Shown piece by piece: positions 1 to 11,400 of a stretch of 64,000 bases of DNA (positions are counted from its first letter, which is position 1; each line of letters starts with the position of its first letter). Under the pieces are notes generated by a model, which saw only the letters and a program-made list of their open reading frames with translations, made no database searches and was not told the DNA's origin. The position numbers and the translations under genes are program-made. The stretch comes from Cladorhizidae sp. MBARI D1340-BT2 (taxonomy: Eukaryota > Porifera > Demospongiae > Poecilosclerida > Cladorhizidae), in NCBI GenBank assembly GCA_028752905.1, contig JAQNBH010000049.1:558001-622000 (forward strand). The letters run 5' to 3'.

Positions 1-8
1 GCTATTAA

Positions 9-916
9 GATAGGTCTCTCCCTGTGCTCTCTGTTGATATCAAACATCCATAATATTCTGCACACTTCACTGTAATGGACTTGATATGATTCGAATGATA
101 GGTTTCATTGTGTGTTCTCTATCTTGATATTTGCCCTAATTTGGTCTATATGTTTCTCATTTTCCCCCCCAAAATCTTGTTATTTTGCCGTAAAGCTCAT
201 AACTTTTATACACTTTACCCCAAAAAGATAATTTTTATATCACCGGATAGCCCTTCTAATTATCTGTCTTTTGTATGTACCAAAATTTTGAGTACTCTAA
301 GTATTAGCAAGTTATGGTGATTTGAAGTGATAAGGTTTGCGATCTTTCCTGGCGTTTTCCAGTTGCCAAAGCGGTGGCCTGCCAGTGAAAAACCACTACA
401 TTTATTGATAATCTGTTGACATGTTGCAGATAAGGGCCTTCTCTATCAGTTGACAAAATCTGGAACTTTGGTCTTGTTAATTAGGGCAGTTATGAATTGT
501 ACTCTTACTTGATGCTAAACATGTTAGTTTCGTAGATTATCCACACTTCTCTGAATAGACTTGATGTATAGCTATTAAGATAGGACTCTCTAAGTGCTCT
601 CTCTTGATACCAAACATCCATATATTCTGCACACTTCACTGTAATGGACTTGCAAGATAGGTATCTCTCAGTGTTCTCTATCTTGAGCTAAACATGTTAG
701 CTTCATAGATTCTCCACACTTCACTGAATAGACTTGATATATAGCTCTAAAGGTAGGCCTCTCTCTGTTCTCTCTCTTGATACCAAACATCCGTATATTC
801 TGCATACATAGAATCACAAGATAGGTTTCTCTATGTGTTCTCTATCTTGATGCTAAACAGGTTAGCTTCATAGATTCTCCACACTTCACTGTATAAACTT
901 GATATATAGCTATTAA
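9..916. repeat. Representative 908-bp monomer and its internal subrepeats
   Basis: The unit is itself built from repeats that begin with GATAGG or a variant. Subrepeat A1 is 9-96. B1 starts at 97, is interrupted at 129-513, and finishes at 514-578. A2 is 579-655, B2 is 656-751, A3 is 752-819 and B3 is 820-916. A subrepeats share CAAACATCC and ATTCTGCA, with CACACTTCACTGTAATGG in A1 and A2. B subrepeats share TTCTCTATCTTGA, GTTAG, CACACTT and CTTGATATATAGCT or close variants. A2-B2 is 173 bp and A3-B3 is 165 bp. This suggests the 908-bp unit grew from an older A-B dimer of about 165-175 bp by triplication plus one insertion. The subrepeats are seen directly; the order of events is inference. 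Confidence 0.85.
129..513. other. Unrelated 385-bp segment splitting subrepeat B1 (shown in unit 1)
   Basis: B1 matches B2 and B3 up to CTTGAT at 123-128, then the match stops and resumes after a second CTTGAT at 508-513. The segment shows no resemblance to the A or B subrepeats. Removing 385 bp leaves B1 at 97 bp, the same length as B3 and one base from B2. This is the pattern of an insertion with a 6-bp target duplication that was then amplified in every unit. Near its ends lies a perfect 10-bp inverted repeat, TGCCCTAATT at 132-141 and AATTAGGGCA at 479-488, but it does not reach the edges. The segment contains C-rich and A-rich homopolymer tracts (about 160-177 and 217-227), an invariant GC-richer stretch (332-438), and a 70-codon frame that starts only at TTG. 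I do not recognise a transposon family. Confidence 0.6.
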
Positions 917-3640
917 GATAGGTCTCTCCCTGTGCTCTCTGTTGATATCAAACATCCATAATATTCTGCACACTTCACTGTAATGGACTTGATATGATTC
1001 GAATGATAGGTTTCATTGTGTGTTCTCTATCTTGATATTTGCCCTAATTTGGTCTATATGTTTCTCATTTCCCCCCCCAAAATCTTGTTATTTTGCCGTA
1101 AAGCTCATAACTTTTATACACTTTACCCAAAAAAGATAATTTTTATATCACCGGATAGCCCTTCTAATTATCTGTCTTTTGTACGTGCCAAAATTTTGAG
1201 TACTCTAAGTATTAGCAAGTTATGGTGATTTGAAGTGGTAAGGTTTGCGATCTTTCCTGGCGTTTTCCAGTTGCCAAAGCGGTGGCCTGCCAGTGAAAAA
1301 CCACTACATTTATTGATAATCTGTTGACATGTTGCAGATAAGGGCCTTCTCTATCAGTTGACAAAATCTGGAACTTTGGTCTTGTTAATTAGGGCAGTTA
1401 TGAATTGTACTCTTACTTGATGCTAAACATGTTAGTTTCGTAGATTATCCACACTTCTCTGAATAGACTTGATGTATAGCTATTAAGATAGGACTCTCTA
1501 AGTGCTCTCTCTTGATACCAAACATCCATATATTCTGCACACTTCACTGTAATGGACTTGCAAGATAGGTATCTCTCAGTGTTCTCTATCTTGAGCTAAA
1601 CATGTTAGCTTCATAGATTCTCCACACTTCACTGAATAGACTTGATATATAGCTCTAAAGGTAGGCCTCTCTCTGTTCTCTCTCTTGATACCAAACATCC
1701 GTATATTCTGCATACATAGAATCACAAGATAGGTTTCTCTATGTGTTCTCTATCTTGATGCTAAACAGGTTAGCTTCATAGATTCTCCACACTTCACTGT
1801 ATAAACTTGATATATAGCTATTAAGATAGGTCTCTCCCTGTGCTCTCTGTTGATATCAAACATCCATAATATTCTGCACACTTCACTGTAATGGACTTGA
1901 TATGATTCGAATGATAGGTTTCATTGTGTGTTCTCTATCTTGATATTTGCCCTAATTTGGTCTATATGTTTCTCATTTTCCCCCCCAAAATCTTGTTATT
2001 TTGCCGTAAAGCTCATAACTTTTATACACTTTACCCAAAAAAGATAATTTTTATATCACCGGATAGCCCTTCTAATTATCTGTCTTTTGTATGTACCAAA
2101 ATTTTGAGTACTCTAAGTATTAGCAAGTTATGGTGATTTGAAGTGATAAGGTTTGCGATCTTTCCTGGCGTTTTCCAGTTGCCAAAGCGGTGGCCTGCCA
2201 GTGAAAAACCACTACATTTATTGATAATCTGTTGACATGTTGCAGATAAGGGCCTTCTCTATCAGTTGACAAAATCTGGAACTTTGGTCTTGTTAATTAG
2301 GGCAGTTATGAATTGTACTCTTACTTGATGCTAAACATGTTAGTTTCGTAGATTATCCACACTTCTCTGAATAGACTTGATGTATAGCTATTAAGATAGG
2401 ACTCTCTAAGTGCTCTCTCTTGATACCAAACATCCATATATTCTGCACACTTCACTGTAATGGACTTGCAAGATAGGTATCTCTCAGTGTTCTCTATCTT
2501 GAGCTAAACATGTTAGCTTCATAGATTCTCCACACTTCACTGAATAGACTTGATATATAGCTCTAAAGGTAGGCCTCTCTCTGTTCTCTCTCTTGATACC
2601 AAACATCCGTATATTCTGCATACATAGAATCACAAGATAGGTTTCTCTATGTGTTCTCTATCTTGATGCTAAACAGGTTAGCTTCATAGATTCTCCACAC
2701 TTCACTGTATAAACTTGATATATAGCTATTAAGATAGGTCTCTCCCTGTGCTCTCTGTTGATATCAAACATCCATAATATTCTGCACACTTCACTGTAAT
2801 GGACTTGATATGATTCGAATGATAGGTTTCATTGTGTGTTCTCTATCTTGATATTTGCCCTAATTTGGTCTATATGTTTCTCATTTCCCCCCCCAAAATC
2901 TTGTTATTTTGCCGTAAAGCTCATAACTTTTATACACTTTACCCAAAAAAGATAATTTTTATATCACCGGATAGCCCTTCTAATTATCTGTCTTTTGTAC
3001 GTGCCAAAATTTTGAGTACTCTAAGTATTAGCAAGTTATGGTGATTTGAAGTGGTAAGGTTTGCGATCTTTCCTGGCGTTTTCCAGTTGCCAAAGCGGTG
3101 GCCTGCCAGTGAAAAACCACTACATTTATTGATAATCTGTTGACATGTTGCAGATAAGGGCCTTCTCTATCAGTTGACAAAATCTGGGACTTTGGTCTTG
3201 TTAATTAGGGCAGTTATGAATTGTACACTTACTTGATGCTAAACATGTTAGCTTCGTAGATTATCCACACTTCACTGAATAGACTTGATGTATAGCTATT
3301 AAGATAGGACTCTCTAAGTGCTCTCTCTTGATACCAAACATCCATATATTCTGCACACTTCACTGTAATGGACTTGCAAGATAGGTATCTCTCAGTGTTC
3401 TCTATCTTGAGCTGAACATGTTAGCTTCATAGATTCTCCACACTTCACTGAATAGACTTGATATATAGCTCTAAAGGTAGGCCTCTCTCTGTTCTCTCTC
3501 TTGATACCAAACATCCGTATATTCTGCATACATAGAATCACAAGATAGGTTTCTCTATGTGTTCTCTATCTTGATGCTAAACAGGTTAGCTTCATAGATT
3601 CTCCACACTTCACTGTATAAACTTGATATATAGCTATTAA

Positions 3641-5456
3641 GATAGGTCTCTCCCTGTGCTCTCTGTTGATATCAAACATCCATAACATTCTGCACACTTC
3701 ACTGTAATGGACTTGATATGATTCGAATGATAGGTTTCATTGTGTGTTCTCTATCTTGATATTTGCCCTAATTTGGTCTATATGTTTCTCATTTCCCCCC
3801 CCAAAATCTTGTTATTTTGCCGTAAAGCTCATAACTGTTCTACACTTTACCCCAAAAAGATAATTTTTATATCACCGGATAGCCCTTCTAGTTATCTGTC
3901 TTTTGTACGTGCCAAAATTTTGAGTACTCTAAGTATTAGCAAGTTATGGTGATTTGAAGTGGTAAGGTTTGCGATCTTTCCTGGCGTTTTCCAGTTGCCA
4001 AAGCGGTGGCCTGCCAGTGAAAAACCACTACATTTATTGATAATCTGTTGACATGTTGCAGATAAGGGCCTTCTCTATCAGTTGACAAAATCTGGGACTT
4101 TGGTCTTGTTAATTAGGGCAGTTATGAATTGTACTCTTACTTGATGCTAAACATGTTAGCTTCGTAGATTATCCACACTTCACTGAATAGACTTGATGTA
4201 TAGCTATTAAGATAGGACTCTCTAAGTGCTCTCTCTTGATACCAAACATCCATATATTCTGCACACTTCACTGTAATGGACTTGCAAGATAGGTATCTCT
4301 CAGTGTTCTCTATCTTGAGCTGAACATGTTAGCTTCATAGATTCTCCACACTTCACTGAATAGACTTGATATATAGCTCTAAAGGTAGGCCTCTCTCTGT
4401 TCTCTCTCTTGATACCAAACATCCGTATATTCTGCATACATAGAATCACAAGATAGGTTTCTCTATGTGTTCTCTATCTTGATGCTAAACAGGTTAGCTT
4501 CATAGATTCTCCACACTTCACTGTATAAACTTGATATATAGCTATTAAGATAGGTCTCTCCCTGTGCTCTCTGTTGATATCAAACATCCATAACATTCTG
4601 CACACTTCACTGTAATGGACTTGATATGATTCGAATGATAGGTTTCATTGTGTGTTCTCTATCTTGATATTTGCCCTAATTTGGTCTATATGTTTCTCAT
4701 TTCCCCCCCCAAAATCTTGTTATTTTGCCGTAAAGCTCATAACTGTTCTACACTTTACCCCAAAAAGATAATTTTTATATCACCGGATAGCCCTTCTAGT
4801 TATCTGTCTTTTGTACGTGCCAAAATTTTGAGTACTCTAAGTATTAGCAAGTTATGGTGATTTGAAGTGGTAAGGTTTGCGATCTTTCCTGGCGTTTTCC
4901 AGTTGCCAAAGCGGTGGCCTGCCAGTGAAAAACCACTACATTTATTGATAATCTGTTGACATGTTGCAGATAAGGGCCTTCTCTATCAGTTGACAAAATC
5001 TGGGACTTTGGTCTTGTTAATTAGGGCAGTTATGAATTGTACTCTTACTTGATGCTAAACATGTTAGCTTCGTAGATTATCCACACTTCACTGAATAGAC
5101 TTGATGTATAGCTATTAAGATAGGACTCTCTAAGTGCTCTCTCTTGATACCAAACATCCATATATTCTGCACACTTCACTGTAATGGACTTGCAAGATAG
5201 GTATCTCTCAGTGTTCTCTATCTTGAGCTGAACATGTTAGCTTCATAGATTCTCCACACTTCACTGAATAGACTTGATATATAGCTCTAAAGGTAGGCCT
5301 CTCTCTGTTCTCTCTCTTGATACCAAACATCCGTATATTCTGCATACATAGAATCACAAGATAGGTTTCTCTATGTGTTCTCTATCTTGATGCTAAACAG
5401 GTTAGCTTCATAGATTCTCCACACTTCACTGTATAAACTTGATATATAGCTATTAA
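3641..5456. repeat. Recent tandem duplication of one monomer (units 5 and 6)
   Basis: These two neighbouring 908-bp units share the private variant CATAACATTC (near 3681 and 4590), where every other unit I checked has CATAATATTC. They also share the GTTCTAC and CTAGTTAT markers and the CCCCAAAAAG tract. I found no difference between them by eye. A single-unit duplication by unequal exchange is the simplest reading. Confidence 0.75.
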
Positions 5457-8400
5457 GATAGGTCTCTCCCTGTGCTCTCTGTTGATATCAAACATCCATA
5501 ATATTCTGCACACTTCACTGTAATGGACTTGATATGATTCGAATGATAGGTTTCATTGTGTGTTCTCTATCTTGATATTTGCCCTAATTTGGTCTATATG
5601 TTTCTCATTTTTCCCCCCAAAATCTTGTTATTTTGCCGTAAAGCTCATAACTTTTCTACACTTTACCCAAAAAAGATAATTTTTATATCATCGGATAGCC
5701 CTTCTAATTATCTGTCTTTTGTACGTGCCAAAATTTTGAGTACTCTAAGTATTAGCAAGTTATGGTGATTTGAAGTGGTAAGGTTTGCGATCTTTCCTGG
5801 CGTTTTCCAGTTGCCAAAGCGGTGGCCTGCCAGTGAAAAACCACTACATTTATTGATAATCTGTTGACATGTTGCAGATAAGGGCCTTCTCTATCAGTTG
5901 ACAAAATCTGGGACTTTGGTCTTGTTAATTAGGGCAGTTATGAATTGTACTCTTACTTGATGCTAAACATGTTAGCTTCGTAGATTATCCACACTTCACT
6001 GAATAGACTTGATGTATAGCTATTAAGATAGGACTCTCTAAGTGCTCTCTCTTGATACCAAACATCCATATATTCTGCACACTTCACTGTAATGGACTTG
6101 CAAGATAGGTATCTCTCAGTGTTCTCTATCTTGAGCTGAACATGTTAGCTTCATAGATTCTCCACACTTCACTGAATAGACTTGATATATAGCTCTAAAG
6201 GTAGGCCTCTCTCTGTTCTCTCTCTTGATACCAAACATCCGTATATTCTGCATACATAGAATCACAAGATAGGTTTCTCTATGTGTTCTCTATCTTGATG
6301 CTAAACAGGTTAGCTTCATAGATTCTCCACACTTCACTGTATAAACTTGATATATAGCTATTAAGATAGGTCTCTCCCGGTGCTCTCTGTTGATATCAAA
6401 CATCCATAATATTCTGCACACTTCACTGTAATGGACTTGATATGATTCGAATGATAGGTTTCATTGTGTGTTCTCTATCTTGATATTTGCCCTAATTTGG
6501 TCTATATGTTTCTCATTTCCCCCCCAAAAATCTTGTTATTTTGCCGTAAAGCTCATAACTTTTATACACTTTACCCAAAAAAGATAATTTTTATATCACC
6601 GGATAGCCCTTCTAATTATCTGTCTTTTGTACGTACCAAAATTTTGAGTACTCTAAGTATTAGCAAGTTATGGTGATTTGAAGTGGTAAGGTTTGCGATC
6701 TTTCCTGGCGTTTTCCAGTTGCCAAAGCGGTGGCCTGCCAGTGAAAAACCACTACATTTATTGATAATCTGTTGACATGTTGCAGATAAGGGCCTTCTCT
6801 ATCAGTTGATAAAATCTGGAACTTTGGTCTTGTTAATTAGGGCAGTTATGAATTGTACTCTTACTTGATGCTAAACATGTTAGCTTCGTAGATTATCCAC
6901 ACTTCTCTGAATAGACTTGATGTATAGCTATTAAGATAGGACTCTCTAAGTGCTCTCTCTTGATACCAAACATCCATATATTCTGCACACTTCACTGTAA
7001 TGGACTTGCAAGATAGGTATCTGTCAGTGTTCTCTATCTTGAGCTAAACATGTTAGCTTCATAGATTCTCCACACTTCACTGAATATACTTGATATATAG
7101 CTCTAAAGGTAGGCCTCTCTCTGTTCTCTCTCTTGATACCAAACATCCGTATATTCTGCATACATAGAATCACAAGATAGGTTTCTCTATGTGTTCTCTA
7201 TCTTGATGCTAAACAGGTTAGCTTCATAGATTCTCCACACTTCACTGTATAAACTTGATATATAGCTATTAAGATAGGTCTCTCCCTGTGCTCTCTGTTG
7301 ATATCAAACATCCATAATATTCTGCACACTTCACTGTAATGGACTTGATATGATTCGAATGATAGGTTTCATTGTGTGTTCTCTATCTTGATATTTGCCC
7401 TAATTTGGTCTATATGTTTCTCATTTCCCCCCCCAAAATCTTGTTATTTTGCCGTAAAGCTCATAACTGTTCTACACTTTACCCAAAAAAGATAATTTTT
7501 ATATCACCGGATAGCCCTTCTAGTTATCTGTCTTTTGTACGTGCCAAAATTTTGAGTACTCTAAGTATTAGCAAGTTATGGTGATTTGAAGTGGTAAGGT
7601 TTGCGATCTTTCCTGGCGTTTTCCAGTTGCCAAAGCGGTGGCCTGCCAGTGAAAAACCACTACATTTATTGATAATCTGTTGACATGTTGCAGATAAGGG
7701 CCTTCTCTATCAGTTGACAAAATCTGGGACTTTGGTCTTGTTAATTAGGGCAGTTATGAATTGTACTCTTACTTGATGCTAAACATGTTAGCTTCGTAGA
7801 TTATCCACACTTCACTGAATAGACTTGATGTATAGCTATTAAGATAGGACTCTCTAAGTTCTCTCTCTTGATACCAAACATCCATATATTCTGCACACTT
7901 CACTGTAATGGACTTGCAAGATAGGTATCTCTCAGTGTTCTCTATCTTGAGCTGAACATGTTAGCTTCATAGATTCTCCACACTTCACTGAATAGACTTG
8001 ATATATAGCTCTAAAGGTAGGCCTCTCTCTGTTCTCTCTCTTGATACCAAACATCCGTATATTCTGCATACATAGAATCACAAGATAGGTTTCTCTATGT
8101 GTTCTCTATCTTGATGCTAAACAGGTTAGCTTCATAGATTCTCCACACTTCACTGTATAAACTTGATATATAGCTATTAAGATAGGTCTCTCCCGGTGCT
8201 CTCTGTTGATATCAAACATCCATAATATTCTGCACACTTCACTGTAATGGACTTGATATGATTCGAATGATAGGTTTCATTGTGTGTTCTCTATCTTGAT
8301 ATTTGCCCTAATTTGGTCTATATGTTTCTCATTTTCCCCCCCAAAATCTTGTTATTTTGCCGTAAAGCTCATAACTTTTATACACTTTACCCAAAAAAGA

Positions 8401-11400
8401 TAATTTTTATATCACCGGATAGCCCTTCTAATTATCTGTCTTTTGTACGTACCAAAATTTTGAGTACTCTAAGTATTAGCAAGTTATGGTGATTTGAAGT
8501 GGTAAGGTTTGCGATCTTTCCTGGCGTTTTCCAGTTGCCAAAGCGGTGGCCTGCCAGTGAAAAACCACTACATTTATTGATAATCTGTTGACATGTTGCA
8601 GATAAGGGCCTTCTCTATCAGTTGATAAAATCTGGAACTTTGGTCTTGTTAATTAGGGCAGTTATGAATTGTACTCTTACTTGATGCTAAACATGTTAGT
8701 TTCGTAGATTATCCACACTTCTCTGAATAGACTTGATGTATAGCTATTAAGATAGGACTCTCTAAGTGCTCTCTCTTGATACCAAACATCCATATATTCT
8801 GCACACTTCACTGTAATGGACTTGCAAGATAGGTATCTGTCAGTGTTCTCTATCTTGAGCTAAACATGTTAGCTTCATAGATTCTCCACACTTCACTGAA
8901 TATACTTGATATATAGCTCTAAAGGTAGGCCTCTCTCTGTTCTCTCTCTTGATACCAAACATCCGTATATTCTGCATACATAGAATCACAAGATAGGTTT
9001 CTCTATGTGTTCTCTATCTTGATGCTAAACAGGTTAGCTTCATAGATTCTCCACACTTCACTGTATAAACTTGATATATAGCTATTAAGATAGGTCTCTC
9101 CCTGTGCTCTCTGTTGATATCAAACATCCATAATATTCTGCACACTTCACTGTAATGGACTTGATATGATTCGAATGATAGGTTTCATTGTGTGTTCTCT
9201 ATCTTGATATTTGCCCTAATTTGGTCTATATGTTTCTCATTTTCCCCCCAAAAATCTTGTTATTTTGCCGTAAAGCTCATAACTTTTATACACTTTACCC
9301 AAAAAAGATAATTTTTATATCACCGGATAGCCCTTCTAATTATCTGTCTTTTGTACGTGCCAAAATTTTGAGTACTCTAAGTATTAGCAAGTTATGGTGA
9401 TTTGAAGTGGTAAGGTTTGCGATCTTTCCTGGCGTTTTCCAGTTGCCAAAGCGGTGGCCTGCCAGTGAAAAACCACTACATTTATTGATAATCTGTTGAC
9501 ATGTTGCAGATAAGGGCCTTCTCTATCAGTTGACAAAATCTGGGACTTTGGTCTTGTTAATTAGGGCAGTTATGAATTGTACTCTTACTTGATGCTAAAC
9601 ATGTTAGCTTCGTAGATTATCCACACATCACTGAATAGACTTGATGTATAGCTATTAAGATAGGACTCTCTAAGTGCTCTCTCTTGATACCAAACATCCA
9701 TATATTCTGCACACTTCACTGTAATGGACTTGCAAGATAGGTATCTCTCAGTGTTCTCTATCTTGAGCTGAACATGTTAGCTTCATAGATTCTCCACACT
9801 TCACTGAATAGACTTGATATATAGCTCTAAAGGTAGGCCTCTCTCTGTTCTCTCTCTTGATACCAAACATCCGTATATTCTGCATACATAGAATCACAAG
9901 ATAGGTTTCTCTATGTGTTCTCTATCTTGATGCTAAACAGGTTAGCTTCATAGATTCTCCACACTTCACTGTATAAACTTGATATATAGCTATTAAGATA
10001 GGTCTCTCCCTGTGCTCTCTGTTGATATCAAACATCCATAATATTCTGCACACTTCACTGTAATGGACTTGATATGATTCGAATGATAGGTTTCATTGTG
10101 TGTTCTCTATCTTGATATTTGCCCTAATTTGGTCTATATGTTTCTCATTTTCCCCCCAAAAATCTTGTTATTTTGCCGTAAAGCTCATAACTTTTATACA
10201 CTTTACCCCAAAAAGATAATTTTTATATCACCGGATAGCCCTTCTAATTATCTGTCTTTTGTACGTGCCAAAATTTTGAGTACTCTAAGTATTAGCAAGT
10301 TATGGTGATTTGAAGTGGTAAGGTTTGCGATCTTTCCTGGCGTTTTCCAGTTGCCAAAGCGGTGGCCTGCCAGTGAAAAACCACTACATTTATTGATAAT
10401 CTGTTGACATGTTGCAGATAAGGGCCTTCTCTATCAGTTGACAAAATCTGGGACTTTGGTCTTGTTAATTAGGGCAGTTATGAATTGTACACTTACTTGA
10501 TGCTAAACATGTTAGCTTCGTAGATTATCCACACTTCACTGAATAGACTTGATGTATAGCTATTAAGATAGGACTCTCTAAGTGCTCTCTCTTGATACCA
10601 AACATCCATATATTCTGCACACTTCACTGTAATGGACTTGCAAGATAGGTATCTCTCAGTGTTCTCTATCTTGAGCTGAACATGTTAGCTTCATAGATTC
10701 TCCACACTTCACTGAATAGACTTGATATATAGCTCTAAAGGTAGGCCTCTCTCTGTTCTCTCTCTTGATACCAAACATCCGTATATTCTGCATACATAGA
10801 ATCACAAGATAGGTTTCTCTATGTGTTCTCTATCTTGATGCTAAACAGGTTAGCTTCATAGATTCTCCACACTTCACTGTATAAACTTGATATATAGCTA
10901 TTAAGATAGGTCTCTCCCTGTGCTCTCTGTTGATATCAAACATCCATAATATTCTGCACACTTCACTGTAATGGACTTGATATGATTCGAATGATAGGTT
11001 TCATTGTGTGTTCTCTATCTTGATATTTGCCCTAATTTGGTCTATATGTTTCTCATTTCCCCCCCCAAAATCTTGTTATTTTGCCGTAAAGCTCATAACT
11101 GTTCTACACTTTACCCAAAAAAGATAATTTTTATATCACCGGATAGCCCTTCTAGTTATCTGTCTTTTGTACGTGCCAAAATTTTGAGTACTCTAAGTAT
11201 TAGCAAGTTATGGTGATTTGAAGTGGTAAGGTTTGCGATCTTTCCTGGCGTTTTCCAGTTGCCAAAGCGGTGGCCTGCCAGTGAAAAACCACTACATTTA
11301 TTGATAATCTGTTGACATGTTGCAGATAAGGGCCTTCTCTATCAGTTGACAAAATCTGGGACTTTGGTCTTGTTAATTAGGGCAGTTATGAATTGTACTC

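Noticed and set aside
88..101. GATTCGAATGA resembling an RNA polymerase III B box
   Set aside because: It departs from the B-box consensus at several positions, and no A box lies at the usual distance upstream.
90..106. TTCGAATGATAGG resembling a CENP-B box
   Set aside because: Only the TTCG and central A agree; the CGGG part is missing.
108..320. 70-codon open frame, repeated in all 67 copies of the monomer
   Set aside because: It begins at TTG, not ATG; the first in-frame ATG leaves 56 codons. Differences between copies mostly change amino acids (F/S, FY/CS, C/R, T/A, I/L), so there is no sign of protein-level constraint. The frame stays open because the units are homogenised.
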